A DNA stretch of 64,000 nucleotides, from NCBI GenBank assembly GCA_021464245.1, contig JADCRB010000029.1:1903229-1967228 (forward strand), in the 5' to 3' direction. Below the pieces are notes generated by a model. That model did not search any database. It saw only the letters and a list, made by a program, of their open reading frames with translations, and had not been told where the DNA came from. This DNA is from Carallia brachiata. Its lineage: Eukaryota > Streptophyta > Magnoliopsida > Malpighiales > Rhizophoraceae. Positions 24,990-39,010 of the stretch are shown piece by piece (the first letter of the stretch is position 1; every line of letters begins with the position of its first letter). Both the position numbers and the translations under genes were made by a program.

Positions 24990-27198
24990 AAAACCATACA
25001 GCAGACCACAAAAAAACAAAAAAGAAACATTAACATGAAAAAAGAAAGGAAAAGAAACGAAAAATAACGAGAGATGGAGGTTGAGAAAGTGAACAATAAG
25101 AGGGCCCACCATAAATGAAAAAAAAGACGATTGGGTGCGGCAATAATAAATTGGTGAAGAGCCGCAAGTCCAAAGATTTGCCTTAAAGTCCCCCTCGGAA
25201 ATCAAACACCGAATAAAAAATTGACGTGCTTGGAAAAGTGATTTTTATAATTTATTTGTTTACTATAAAATAATTTATATTTATAAAATATTTATAAAAA
25301 AATATTTATAGTTAAAATAATAATTTTTTTTATCACTTACTTATAATATAATTTATATTTTTTCTAAAAATAACTTCAACTCTATAAAAGGAGAAATTAT
25401 TTTATTTAAAAATTTAAAAATTTTATTCAAATTTTGTCTATATAAAATATTTTTTGTGAAACAAATGTCAAAAAATCTGTAAAAATTTTTTTTTATAAAA
25501 TATTTTATAAAAAACAAACTCACCGTTAATAGAAAGACTTGAAATATATCTTTAAATCTCTTTTATTATTTTTTGCTTCTCCGTTGATGAACAGTCAACA
25601 TGAAAAGCCCAAAAAAGAGAAATAAAGAAAAAAAAAAAGCCCCCAATTCGCCATTGCTTGGTTCGCTACTTCGCTGTTTCTTTTGTGGCCTCCAATAAAT
25701 TACTCTCTCTCCCCTTCCCTAAAAAGGCACAGAGAGGGTGTAAAAAGGAAAACAAAGAAACAAAAAGAAGAGTGTAGCAGAAGCGGTAGAGGAGACAAAA
25801 CAAAAAGCTTTCAGTTGAGTGGGTCATTTTAACCTTTTGTTTTTTTGATTAGAAAATAGGAAAAATCTAGGTGAATACAAATTGGGTGAACTTAAATAGA
25901 TATGAAACACTTGTACCCTATATCATTACATATATTGATATAATATAAAATATATAAAATTATAGTGTAAAAACATTTTCTATTTTCTGGAGTTTATTAA
26001 ATTTGTGTTTGTATGGAGAGACTGACTTTTCTTCCCTAAAACGAAAAACAGAGACTGACTCTTCAAAAAAAAAAACACTTAAACTTTCTTAAAATTTATT
26101 TTTTTGACAGAATTTTCTTTAAGATTTATTGCATTAAAAGAAATAGAATACGAATGGTTTGATAAATTATATGTGCACGTTCCTCTTGTTACGTTAATTA
26201 CGTACTCAAGCCTAGAATTAAAAGAATAAAACTATCTAACTAAATTTAAATAATCATATGCCAGTTTACAGTGTATGTTTTTTTTTTTTATTATCTATGT
26301 AGTAGTTTATTAATAAGTAAATCTACTCTTATGCTCTAAGTATTAGATTAAAACTCTCGTGCCTATACTTTTCTTGATTGACTTATGCTAAGGACTGATT
26401 TAAGTATAAACAGTAATCTATAATGTTAAGAGTAAAATCATTCGTCTGAATTTTAATAATAAAATTATACTTAATTTTATTAATGTATAAAAATTAGACC
26501 GATATTTTAAGAATTATTGAACAAAGTCTAGTAAATGTGAGTTATTCTAACTTTAAACTAAAAAATTTAATGATTTAACGATGGAGGCATCTCGTAAGAT
26601 TTTTTTTATAAAAAAAGTATATGTATTTATTTTTCTATAAATTTAAAACTAAAGAGTTTTTCCCAAATTAAAAACGCCACTCCAGTCACATCAGGTTTCC
26701 CTTCTCTCTCTCTCTTTCCTCCTGCTTTGGTTAAACTTTTTAAAAGAAGAAAACAAAAGAATTTAAGAAGAAGAAGAAGGTAGGAAGGAAGGTAGGAAGG
26801 AAGGAAGGAAGGAAGGCAGGAAGAGAAGGAGGAGGAGCCAGCATTCCAGAGATTTCCAGCGGGTCCCATCCAACACAGCATCATTTCAATGTTCATCACT
26901 CCCGGCGAGAGCATAAACTCGAATCTCCGGCGGCGGATTCCGGTGGAAAAGTAGTGGCGCCGCCCCATCCGAAAGTGACATTTAGCTTTGTCCGGAAACG
27001 CCCACCGTGTCCGCCACCATTTCCCGACACACACACACACACACACACGCACACGACCAGACCAACAGGTAAATGAAAGACAGCAACAAAGTAAGTATGA
27101 TGTCGGATTTGTTTCTGCTTGGGAGAGAAGCAGAGTTAGTCAAAAGGAAACCGACTTGACTTTTGACTTTTGACTAGTAGATAGAGAGTGTGAAGTAA
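24990..27198. other. Spacer and upstream region of the TBC gene
   Basis: AT-rich DNA, then a richer stretch from about 26,640 that probably holds the promoter and 5' UTR of the TBC gene. It includes CT repeats (about 26,703-26,719), a GGAA/GGTA repeat (26,769-26,820) and an (AC)n run (27,027-27,054). No TATA box is assigned. The long minus-strand ORF here is a shadow of these repeats. Confidence 0.55.
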
Positions 27199-30100
27199 AT
27201 GAAAGCTCTGAAACGGAGTCACACGGCTTCGTCTTCCTCAAATCATCGTTTCTTCCTCTTCTTCTTCTTCTTCTTCTTCTTCTTCTTCGTCGTCTTCTTC
27301 TTCTTCTTCGTGGGTTCATTTGCGTTCGGTTCTTGCCGTTGTTAATTCTTCTTCGCCAGCTTCTTGCTCCTCCTCCGCCTCCTCCTCCTCTTCTGATCGG
27401 TGAGTTCTTCTCCGCTTCTTTTTCTTCTTCTTCTTCTTCTTTTCGTCCTTGGATTTTTTTTCTCATTTGTTAGTTAATCTTCATGCTTACAAGTAATGAT
27501 ATCTGTTGGATCTTTACTCAGATCCGCTCCTTTGGTCCTGCTTTGTTGTCGTTTTTTTTTTTTCTTGTTTTTGCTGTGATTTTCTCTTTTTGTTGCTGTT
27601 GTTCGTTGTTTGAAATTTTCTTTCAGTATGATTTTCTTTCTCTGCCTTTCTTTAGATGTCCATGGATGGAACTGCAATGTTTGGCTGATTGGATTTATGT
27701 ATTTGTGATTCTTTTATTCGAGCAAATAGCCAGACTATTTGGCTTCGAATTGTTAATTAGATGGAATATGAAGCTTGCCATAATTTAATTAGAGTCAGGA
27801 TTGTTAGCGTGGTTTGATGGATGAGAAAATGAGTTAGGAGATTGAATCTGGGGAGCTAGATAATTGGGGGAGAGAAGAGGTCAACTGCGTGAAAGGGAAG
27901 ATCAATTTAGGTGGCATGATTGTTACGGGATCGGCCCGCCACAGTCCCCAGTCTACCGTGATTGTTATGGGAAGATCAATTTATCTTTCTTCTCCTAAAT
28001 TTTTTGAACAAGGGAGATAAAACAGACAATGTGCGAAAGTATTGCAACTTACTGATCCTTTTCTGCTTTAGGTACTTTTAGCTGCACTTCATCTTTTTGA
28101 TTTTGGATTGAGTTATAGTGTTTTCTTTCTGACCTGTCAATGTTTTTGTTACTTTTTAAATCTTTGATTTCATGTACTTGCTGTGCGTGTTGTTCAGTTC
28201 TTGCATCTTAAACTCAACCGCTTCTTGATCATTTGGAATTTTCATTATGATTGTTCATTCATTTCAGGAGTCGTCTCAAATCACCATGGTCTCGTAGGAA
28301 ACGAAAGCATGCCCTTTCTCCTCGGCAATGGAGAAGTCTGTTTACCTCAGATGGAAAAATCCGTGATGGCGGAACTAAGTTTTTAAAAAAAGTTCGCAGT
28401 GCGGTAAGCAACCATTAAATTATAATAGAGTCTTTGCTGTGCCAACAATGTGAAGATTTACCTTTTCTTTCATGATATAGGGAGTTTATCCTGGTATCAG
28501 AACAGAAGTTTGGCCGTTTCTCCTCGGAGTGTAAGAATCCTTAACTGTGTCATGTATAAATGATGCAGTATGTTCCTCCTCTTTCTGTTTCAATCTTGCT
28601 TAATTGAATTCTCTTCTTAATCCATAAATTATTAAATCTGATCTAAGTTTGCACGTTTTTAACATTTCCGATGTTGTGCTAGTATATATATATATATAGA
28701 TGTATATTTCATACAAGTCTGCAGTTATTGGATTTGCTATTCTATTAGTGAGCTTGTATGGATGTATGAATGTCTGTGTCAAGGAATTGTTCTTTAGTTA
28801 TCTCTCTTATAGAAGATTATCTTTGAATCTCTTTGTTTAGCAACTGGATTTGTGAATTAATGTCTGTCATTCCATCCAAAGCGGCCTCATCACATTGAAC
28901 CTTTTTTTTTTTTTTTTATTTTGTGTTTTTTCAATAGTTATGACTTGAGCAGTTCCAAAGAAGAAAGGGAGGCTATAAGAACCCAGAAAAGGTACCTTGC
29001 CAAGTTCATCAATTTTGAACATAGGAAAGTTAAAAATTGTGGTTGCTTGTCATCTAGATCTGGCTCCTTCCTTGTACCCTTGGCTTTTGTTCCCATTGAT
29101 CTGCTTATTTTGTGGCTGCAGAAAAGAATATGAGAAACTCCGTAGACGGTGCCGGTGGCTTCTCAGATGTGGCAATGAGAGCTTCAAGTTGAATGAAATT
29201 GGCGGAACTAACCATTATTATGACAGTGGGAATCTTGTTCAAGACTCAGACTGTTCTGGTTTTGAAGATGTGGATAGTGCCAGGGATTCCCTTTCTAGTG
29301 AGGAACAAGGTCCAGAAGTTGATGACTGTGATGATCCGTCTAGTTCACTGTTGAAAGTTGATGATGGTTCAAGACGGTGCAGTAATGCTGATGCCTCTGC
29401 ACCAAATACCGACTCATCTGACTCGGACTCCTCCGAAGAACCTGAATTTGTTCAGGCTTCCCCTTCTTTAGAAGGTAGGGACGAAGATGTTGCCATGGCC
29501 TCCAGAAACAACGGTTCTCCCTTCAGAACTGCATTCCATTCAAACCTGCTGATGAACACAGAAAACTTTGCAACATGGCAGCGGATTATTCGTGTCGATG
29601 CAGTGCGTGCCAATCCGGAGTGGATATCATATTCGCCATCTCAGGCTGCGGTATCAGAGGATAGAGCACGCCGCTCTGCAGAGGCTGTTGGGTTGAAGGA
29701 CTATGATCACTTAGAACCCTGCAGAATTTTCCATGCTGCACGACTAGTTGCTATTCTTGAAGCCTATGCACTTTATGACCCTGAAATTGGCTATTGCCAG
29801 GGTATGAGCGATCTACTTTCTCCAGTAATTTCTGTGATTTCAGAGGACCATGAGGCTTTTTGGTGTTTTGTGGGTTTCATGAGGAAAGCACGACATAATT
29901 TTAGGCTTGATGAGGTGGGCATTCGAAGGCAACTGAATATTGTATCAAAGATTATCAAATGCAAGGACTCGCACCTCTACAGACATCTGGAGAAGCTCCA
30001 GGCTGAGGATTGCTTTTTTGTTTATAGGATGGTTATTGTGCTATTTAGGAGAGAATTAACACTTGAACAGACACTTTGCCTGTGGGAGGTGATGTGGGCA

Positions 30101-30367
30101 GACCAGGCAGCCATAAGGGCTGGCATTGGAAAGTCTGCTTGGAGCAGGATAAGACAGCGTGCCCCGCCAACAGATGATCTTTTGCTTTATGCAATTGCTG
30201 CTTCAGTATTACAGAGGAGGAAACTCATCATAGAGAAGTATAACAGTATGGATGAGATTGTAAGGGAGTGCAATAGCATGGCTGGGCAGCTTGATGTATG
30301 GAAGCTGCTAGATGATGCACATCATTTGGTGGTAACCTTGCACGACAGGGTAGAGCCATCTTTCTGA
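27199..30367 (+). CDS. TBC-domain Rab GTPase-activating protein, with a frameshift in exon 1
   Basis: Family members accelerate GTP hydrolysis by Rab GTPases in membrane traffic. Exons: 27199-27399, 28268-28403, 28481-28530, 28938-28991 and 29122-30367 (TGA), about 561 aa. Exon 2 has a basic SPWSRRKRK stretch and exon 3 ends in EVWPFLLGV, the conserved start of this plant TBC group. Exon 5 holds an acidic, Ser-rich linker (about residues 185-260) and the catalytic core with I-x-x-D-x-x-R (Arg finger about residue 309; 29606-29608) and Y-C-Q (Gln finger about residue 373; 29798-29800). All later junctions agree in phase. Exon 1 does not: the ATG at 27199 opens MKALKRSHTASSSSN, but the conserved SSSWVHLRSVLAVVN part is in another frame. 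The ATG frame enters poly-Phe and stops at 27343-27345. The shift lies at about 27,249-27,255, beside the TTC microsatellite. Real mutation or sequence error cannot be told apart here. Confidence 0.88.
27250..27309 (+). repeat. (TTC/TCT)n microsatellite in TBC exon 1
   Basis: A nearly pure TTC run, read as Ser (TCT) in the conserved frame and as Phe (TTC) from the upstream ATG. A second TTC tract lies just inside intron 1 (about 27,417-27,441). Confidence 0.85.
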
Positions 30368-32658
30368 CAGCCACATTATTTCTCAAGTAGTTCAAGCGTC
30401 CTCTCTGCAGGCTTTGCTGAAGACATGCACCCAAAAGAGCTATTCATTTTGAGTTGTGCTGCTCCAATTTCAAGGCACAATTTCAGTGGCAGTACCATAG
30501 CCTGAAGCATCTGACTTGATGCATTCTGTTGCCTGCTTTTTCGGATGACGAAAGGAAAACCAACAGTATCCATTGCGATACCACATGTTACTGCCACGTT
30601 TCTTGGATCATATGAAGTGAGGTTTAGCAGAAAATGTACTTCAGTCCAGAAATATTAAGATTATTGATCATATTGCCGAATTCTGTCCCCAGAGGGAAAG
30701 CTCAAGAAACAGACTCCACTCTTTGTCGGTGCATTGCATCAAGGCAATTGGTGGATGTCAGGCTCCACTCTTTCCAAGTTGCGGGTATTTGAGTTTATTT
30801 AATGAAGATTTTCGAGTAAGCTTTGCACTCTCTGATTAATCAGGTCAATTAGATATTTAGCCATCTTTGAGAAGCACCATTTCTTTCCAAGTTCATGTTC
30901 TTTCGAGGTTTTAGTAGCACTGCTTCTTTGCTTGTCACGGCCAAGCGTGGGTCTGTGCCCTGCAACCAGGGAGAAAAGAAATTCCAGTGTATGAACCGTC
31001 AATTGGGTTGTTACAGAAAGCATTCACTTTTAATTGTCTGTTAGGTGCAATTTGGAGAACTAACAGGAATAGTTTGTCTGTTGGTTGCATCAAAATAATC
31101 TTTCTATTTTAATCTGTAATCTTTTATGGCTTAAATCACTTTTGGCCAAACCATGTTTTTCCCTATTTGGAATTATAGACAATTTTTGTTTCTTTCTTTA
31201 TCTAAGTTTATCTTATTTTTAGTTTTTATGTCGAAGTAGTTACTAATCGTTTGCTCTGTTACATGACAATAACATCTTCTATTTAATTTTTAACAGAACA
31301 AAACATATTAAAATGAATAACTATTAGTCAAATCTAATAGAATTGGTTAATGATATATATAGGTTTCAATAAAGATGACTCTGAATAATAATAAATTACA
31401 AAAAAAAAAGATATTTTTCGACTAGAATTTCCTACAGCAACATCTTTAAAAATCAATTCACAAACAATATAGTCCCGAAATCTATTTTCAAAACAATTTT
31501 CTTTCTTACTAAGTTAAAAGGTAACTTAGTCTCTTTAGGACATTCAATGATATATTATTTTAAATTTTTATTAGCAGATACTTAATAGAGAAAGGCTAAC
31601 TATTACCGCGATAGAGAAAGGCAGCATTACTGCGTTGAAATGCCAATATGTTTTATGTTGCACTTTAAAATGTAGGATGTGAATTATTACAGAATAAAAA
31701 TAGAGTAGTTAAATATAAATTTTCATATTTTTTTTTAAAATTATCTATATAAAAGAATTTTCTCATTTATATAGGCAGTTTTCCCTTTAAACAACAATGT
31801 ATAAGATTATATTTACTTATCTTTAAATATAGAATACATTTCTTTTTGTTAAAACTTTTTAAAGAAAAAAGTCAATCCTAGTTGAACCTCTTACTTTTCT
31901 GATTAAAAACTTATTTTTTATTTTTTTTTGTATTGTGTGTGTATATTACATGCTTTATGTTTTATTTAAAAAACAGTATTGTCGTTTCAATCCTAATTAA
32001 ATCTTGAGCTTCTAACTTTTCAGTTTTATTTTGAAAACGTTATAACTCATCATAAGCTTGGGACCAAACCTCCTAAATTATTACGTAGCCATTCAGCCCG
32101 AATCGAGCGACTAAAATTATAATGGATGGGTTATGTTCAAGATAGGGTAACAACATAAAACGACGCAATCCAGCCCAAAGATTGTCTCTCTTTCCGTCGG
32201 CTCGTCAAAACTAAAGACGAAGTCATGAACAAAAGTGAGTTGGTCCAACTGGTGCTTAGAATGATGTTAGGTAAATTTTAACAGGTGCTTGAAATTTAAT
32301 AAGAACACATATTGAGAGAAATTTTAATTATTCCATTTGGCATAGTCTTATAAAGGATTGTTGTCAAAAATATTGTTGGCCCCAAAATGGTTGTCCACTC
32401 ACCACCAATCTAAATTGACAAAAGATGAAGTCATGGAGATAAGAGATAAATTGTATGATCATCACTGAACTTATCACTTATTTTGTTTCCATAATCTAAA
32501 TCTTATTTGTTAAAATTAGATCACTTAATTTCAATTTTATTAATTCCTGTTGGGAAATGCTACACTTAACAATAACAAATGATAATACAGAAGATCTATC
32601 ATCTTTTTATGTATATTAACCATATAATAATATTTTAATACCAACACACCAAATTAAG
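30368..32658. other. TBC 3' UTR and intergenic spacer
   Basis: The first several hundred bases probably hold the 3' UTR of the TBC gene. The rest is AT-rich, with no recognisable gene, up to the left LTR of the copia element. Confidence 0.5.
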
Positions 32659-33815
32659 TGTTTGTCCCAATATTGCCAAAGAGAGGGGGTGAATTAAGTA
32701 TTTTTTTGATTTCACTCACGGTTTACTCAATCTGAACTCCAAAACAGCTAGTTGCAATGATAAATGATAATCAAAGATAAACAAACATTATAATCGTAAC
32801 TAAAATAAAAAGAAGATAAGGAAAGAAGAGATGATACCGCGATTTATAGTGATTCGGTTTTAACTGAAAACCTACGTCCATTCCTCAAGAACCCTTTTTG
32901 AGAGTTCAATCATAAACTTTTTCTTCTTTTAATAAGTGAAGAACAACCCCTCACAATCACTTGAATACACAATCAACAAGTTGTCACAAAACTTTTGATT
33001 ACAAGAATACTCTTGTTCTTTTTTTCTTTTTCTTAAACTCAACCTCTCATTATGATTTTTCTTTCCTTTTCACTCACCATTTGCAAAATTTTCCCAAAAC
33101 TTTCAATCACAAAGCCAATTCTAACAAGGAGGTTCTATGCCATCCTTATAGACAGTTAGGTCACAACTAGTCGTTAACTTGATTTTTTCCCAAAACATGT
33201 AGATCCTTCTAAAAAAGGAAAGTTAAATTTCGATCTACTGAGACATCAATCAACCGCAGACCTCGTCTAGTCGATCGACCCAAATTTTCTGCAACCCTAG
33301 ACTTTAGTGTTCTAGTTGCATCGGTTGACTGACCAAAACTTTCTAAAACTCGTCACTTCTAACTCTCTTTACATCTAGTTGATCAGAGCGACTCATAGAT
33401 TGACCTATTTGGATTTTCTATAACTTTGCTCAGTTTTTTCACTGAACACTCAGTTGACCCCAAACATCGTCAGGTTGACTGGTTTTGCTTTGTTATATCT
33501 TCCGACACATAGAAACTTCATTCTTCACCTGCAATCTTACAAGATCACTTTAAAAACCTTTTATAATATATAACAGACACTACAAGATCTTGCAATGATG
33601 GTTAGCTTAATCAAATTCAAATATAAAGATCTTATCATAATCAACAAGGACATGTATCATATAAGCTCCTCAATCAACCAACTAATCAACTAACACAAAT
33701 AAGGTAATACAATAAGTACCAACGGTCATAAATCAATCAAAATACAAGAATATATAATCAAAATAAATGAACACAATCAATAATGGGGGTCAACTATCAA
33801 AACCAATACTCAATA
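32659..33815 (-). repeat. 3' LTR of the copia element (left copy)
   Basis: Starts TGTTTGTCCC on the plus strand, aligned with TGTTGATCC at 45194, and runs to CCAATACTCAATA, aligned with CTAATACTCAACA of the other LTR. The terminal CA of this copy has mutated to TA. A purine-rich A8GAGAG on the minus strand just inside (about 33,826-33,840) is a candidate polypurine tract. Confidence 0.85.
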
Positions 33816-34977
33816 ACTTTTAATAAACTCTCTTTTTTTTATGATGACAACCATGATTGATTAATGAAAGTAAAAATATGAAATCATGCACATGCATAAC
33901 TCTCTCTAAGTTCATGCTCTCCCTATCCAATGCACAATAGCAATCAAAGCAAACAATGTAATAATTGAATATAAGGATCAATAAACACACCAACATTAAA
34001 ATATATCGTAATCACATAATAAGCCATAATTAGAGCATAAACTAATAAGTCATAAATCAACAAATGAAAAGTAGAAAAAAGCAAAATAAATTCAAAGTTC
34101 TCAGAGAACAAGCAAGCCAATCAATCAATCTTCATTTTTCTCCCCCTCAGTCAGTAGCAAAATGCAGTAGATGCCTCATGATTCTTGCTCTTTGGACCCT
34201 ATGTCTAAGTTGTTGCTTTGCAAAAAATTCCTAAAATAGTAGCCATGTTCTTCTTGTTTTCCTTCATAAAGTCCTGAAGCTCCACTGTGATCTCATTCAC
34301 ATCATCTCTAAGCCTATTGAGATTGCTTTGAAATTCATCTATTCTTGTTTCAAACTCTTCCTTGGTGACATGATCAGATGATGCAGGCTGGGCTGAACTA
34401 GAAAGCACTTTACTTGGCCTTATCTTCTTCTTTGGAGGAGTAGACCATGTGTTATCATCTGACACTTGTAGCTTCATCTGCTCGAGTGTGGTAGAGTTGA
34501 TGTATCTACTCTTATTGAAGAAGTAAGGTGCCTCTTGTATGGTTGGCACACCAAGCTTGGTAAGAATATTGCTTAGGTGTATGCCATAGAGAAAGTTTTA
34601 TACCTTGTTAGCTTTTGCCTTGCCCAATACCCTTAGTATATGCCTTGGCAGGTTGAACTTCTCATTTTTCAGGACATATGTAAGTAGAGACATCAGGGAA
34701 AGTCAGGTAGTCATAATGTCCACCCTGGGACTTGTGCTATAGGCCATGATCCTTTGGATAATTTTGAACTTCATGGGCAAATCAGAGGCCTTAAATGGCT
34801 TCTTCACATCAATAGCACCCAAACTTGAGACTGCTTGTCTCTCAAACATTGTATTGAGCTATTCCTCAGCAGTAAACTTGTGTGTGTCCCAAGTGTCAAG
34901 TCATTCAACTTTTCCTCCCTCAGCTTTCAAACCACAGATTTTAGCATTAACCTTGGGTGTCAAATTCACTTTCTTCC

Positions 34978-37900
34978 CATAGTTATTAAACCTGGCTCGG
35001 ATATTGATCTGGACAAAGGTCTGGGTTAATGGTCATTGGTTCAACCAGTGGGTCAATAATTGACCCAGTCGAGTCAATGTCTACAGTAATTTCTATTTTT
35101 ATATAGCAAAAAATATAGTATTAATAATATCTTAAGAAGTGAAATATATAAAATAGATATGTGAGTCTTGTACAATTTAATATAATAGCTACACTTTCAC
35201 AAGTTAATAAGGAGTTTGTGCGAAAATTCAAAATGTAGTAGCTCCACTAGATTAGAAATCTCAAAAAAGAGCCCTGTTAGTGCCGAAAAAGGTAAAAACC
35301 AAAAAATAATAATTCCAGTAAACAGATCCCTTAAGCCAAAATCACCAACTCTCAGCTATATTTCAAATCCATGGAGAAGGTTCTTGAGTTTCACTATCAT
35401 CACCAAAAACAGTAACATCATCACTCCCAAATTCATTTCTTGTTGCTTGATTGATAGGGTCAAATTCACCATCATTGTTATCCTCATCCGTATTTTCTAT
35501 CTCAGCCTCTATATCTTGCAAGTTCAAATCAACTACACATTAACAAAAAAAGAAACATTAATTATAATGCGAAAAATTACAAATAAAGTTAGAAAATTAT
35601 AAACTTAAAATAATGAATGAATATAATTTAATTGATACCATTGCTAGAATTTTGGATACTGCATGATGCTATTTCTTGACGAAATGTCTCTAATTCATCT
35701 ACATTCAAAGTTGGTGGTTCCATCTCTGATACCCAATCTTCATTTGCTTCAAATTCTTCAAAGTCAATAGGATCATAATTTCGACCCTTGAAAAGATTCC
35801 TACAATATAATTAATGAATGTGTTAATAAAATCAATGAACTAATAGTAAGTATATATAATAAATAAAACTGAAAATAAATGAAAGTGATTGCACCCTCAA
35901 TAAGAAAGATAAGTTATTTATCTTTGAAAGTTGTAAGCTCGTACCTTTGTTGCAACCTTATATTATAATGACCATAGACAAGGTCATTAAGTCTTTGGTG
36001 CTCTAGTCTATTTCGTTTCTTTGAATGAATATGTTAAAAAATACTCCAATTGCGCTCACAACCCGAAGCACTACAAGTTTGACTTAGAATTCTAATGGCC
36101 AACTTCTTTAAATTAGGTGCACTATTTCCATATGTGGACCACCATTCATCTGAAAATTTAAGATTTAGTAATGAACAAAAGTTAAGCCCAAAAAAGAGGA
36201 AAATGCCTTATAAACAATAAAAAAATACCAGGAGGCATGATGTTACGATCAATTTTCACAGAATTACGTCCAAAGTCCCTTTCTGCATTGGTAAAAATTC
36301 TCATTTCACTTGTAATCTTGCCCATCAAAGGTTTATTTCCATAAGAATACCTTTCTAGAACATCCAAAAATGATGAAACAACTAGGTGATGTCTCTCAAT
36401 CAATACAATATCATATTGACACCTAGGATTCAACCAAAATCCAGCAGCATGAACATTCTTATGAAGCTGATTGTCCCAACGAGAATCAATTATTTTTAAA
36501 AAAGCTTGGAGTCTTGTCTTTTTTTTTTTTGAAATCTCTTCACAATTTCCGCTCTAGCTGCATGAATAGCCTCATACAAGTACCCCATAACAGGCCTCTC
36601 ATCACTATCAACAATTCGTAAAACACGAATCAAAGGCTCAGTAATATGCACAATAAACACACATTCTTTCCAAAATCTAGAGTCTAACACCTCATCAAAA
36701 AATCTCTTCCCTTCAACTTTTTTAGCATATGCACTTGTGGTCCACTCTTTCTATGTCACCATCGCTCTTAGTGCATCTTTTTGAGCCAAGATGCTTTGCA
36801 AGGCAATGAAATTAGTTGCAAACCGAGTTGGTGCAGGACGAAGTATTTCTCTTCCATCGGTAAACTTTCTCATCAAGTGCAAAGGATAACAATGATTGTA
36901 TATATACTTGGTAATTGTTGCAGCATGGGAAACAACGCGCCTAATCTCATCCATAGTACCTATATCTTGGAGAATCAAATTAATACAATGGGCTGCACAA
37001 GGAGACCAAAATAAGGTGTTGAATTCTCTCTCCAGCAATCTACCAGTAGCCACATAATTAGAAGCATTGTTAGTCACCATGTGGACCACATGTTCTACAC
37101 CAACAAATAACACAATTTCCCTAAACAATTTGTACAATGTCTCGGTCGTCTTTGCTGATTCTGAAGCATCAGCTGATTTCAAAAAAAAAGTTCTTTTTGG
37201 GCAATAAACAAAGAAATTTATCAGAGTTCTTCGATTTTGATCTGACCATCCATCTGCCATTATTGTACAACCTGTCCTACTCCATATAGGACGATAGCTT
37301 TCCACAAAATTTCCTATCTCTTTAACATTCTTAGTTAGCAAACGGCCACGATAATCATAAAATGATTGTGCCTTATAACTAGGTCTCATGCTAGCTATAA
37401 CATCCACAGCTGGTTGATAATAAATTGAGTTCGCAGCATTGAAAGGTATGCAAGCATCAATCATCCATTTAGATATTGCGAGATCACACCTTTCTATTGC
37501 CTCTTTACTTTGCAGTACACTTTTCAAAGTTGGTTGAGCACCTGGGTCTGTTCTTGGCATGAAATAAGACCCAATTCTTCCAGCATGGCTAACTTCTTTT
37601 TCTTTACTTTTTCTTGGTCTATTATTTTCCTTAGAGATAGAATGAGAAGAAGGAATTGAAGAATGTGGAACTTCTTGTACATCAATATCAGCATCATTAT
37701 ATTGTTGCTCTTCATAAGCCCTATATTCAAGGCTAAAAGGATTCAACTCTTTCAACTTTTCTTGTTTTTTCTTTTTCTTTAAAGAATAATCACCAATATT
37801 TCCTTCATTTGATGTCGAACATCAGGCGAAACCTTCTGACAGGGATCTACTTCTCCTATCACTCTTGCCAAATGTTGCTTCATTCGATTGATTCCGCCCC

Positions 37901-39010
37901 CAGAAACAATTTTTGAGCAATACAAGCACATCAATTTTTTCCTTCCTACATTTGTTTCATCAAGTTCCTTACAATGGCCCCATGCTAAATCATTACTCCG
38001 TCTGATATTGCCTCTGGTAGATTTTGTAGGAGATGCACTTTCAGAAGAACCTACGGCTGATGGGGTGATAGTTTTTACAGTATCTAAGGTGTTATCATCT
38101 GCCATTGATGACATCCTACAACAATAATGTTCATTCAAAAGCAAAACAAATGAACAATAAATTAACAGGACCTCAAAAGGGCTCTTCTAGGGAGGTGTAT
38201 GTATATATATATATATCAAAAGAAATTTTTATCAATTAGAAAGATTATTGAGCCATCAACTAATAACTCTTCAATTTTTAAAATAAAAATCAGAACACTA
38301 ATCACTGACATGTCTTATAAACTCTAAATTTTCTTAGTTCAACCCATATCACTTAAAAATCAAAAGGCTCAAAGTCAGGAATGATGGCACAACAGTAACT
38401 GCCTCGCTTGCACTACCCGTAACGATTTCGTATCAATTAGCCAATGGGTGATGCATCAGGGGAGGTAACAAGGGCCCAAAAAAGAAGAAGACAAATTACG
38501 ACATCCATCTTTTGTAGCATTCATTTAGGAAGAGACAATCAGAGAAATATAATGATAAAGACAAAAAAGACAAATTACAGCAACCCCAACGAAGAATTTA
38601 ATCGTAAAAGAATTTAAATGTTTTAAAGATACAAATTACGACATCCAAAACCCAAACGAGAAGAATACAAAAATAAAGAAAGAAAAGCCTCATACCTGAA
38701 TCTAGTGAATAATTTCCTTTGAGTGGCAAGGGAGATTGGGTGGTTAGGGTTCGTCGATGATCTTTGTTTTGAGGATTTTTTTTTTGTTTAAAGTCCAAAG
38801 AGAAAATGACGTTTTAAAACATAGTGCACAAAAAATCTAATTATAAGGCCTAGTCCAGTTTTATACGGGTCTAATAAACTCGGTCGGGTTTACCGGGTCT
38901 TTAGCGAGTCAATGTCTCAACGAGTTTTAAGCTAACCCAACCCGGCTTGGTGACCGGTTCACCGGGTAACCGGTCCAACCGTCCGGGTTGGGCAGGGTTT
39001 AATAACTATG
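34978..39010 (-). mobile_element. hAT-superfamily DNA transposon (4,033 bp), nested in the copia element
   Basis: Flanked by a perfect 8-bp duplication TTTCTTCC (34970-34977 and 39011-39018). Both ends carry CATAGTTATTAAACC as inverted repeats. Removing the element restores a continuous stretch of the host retrotransposon ORF. It contains one transposase gene on the minus strand. The subterminal regions are rich in ACCGGT/GGGTCAA motifs, recalling the MITE at 5903-6554. Confidence 0.93.
35363..38114 (-). pseudogene. hAT transposase (BED finger, DUF659, hAT dimerisation), broken
   Basis: From about 38114 the minus strand encodes a BED-type zinc finger (C-L-Y-C ... H), then the DUF659-type catalytic region in a 334-codon open stretch (37755-36751, with TIMADGWSD and ALRAMVT), then the C-terminal dimerisation region (ASGCERNWSIF) and an acidic tail ending about 35363. 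Several introns can be placed, e.g. a donor after MPPG (about 36,230) and an acceptor before DEWWSTYGN (about 36,150). Breaks seen: a frameshift near 37,800 after MKEIL, an in-frame TAG right after ALRAMVT (about 36,750), a frameshift in an A11 run near 36,525, and a TAA inside the dimerisation motif (about 36,026). The element cannot make a full transposase as read. Confidence 0.9.

Noticed and set aside
27140..27466. 108-codon Arg-rich minus-strand ORF
   Set aside because: It is the antisense of the TTC tract in TBC exon 1 and has no domain.
28921..29133. 70-codon ORF overlapping TBC exon 4 and intron 4
   Set aside because: It is exon 4 read through its donor into the intron; the spliced frame is better supported.
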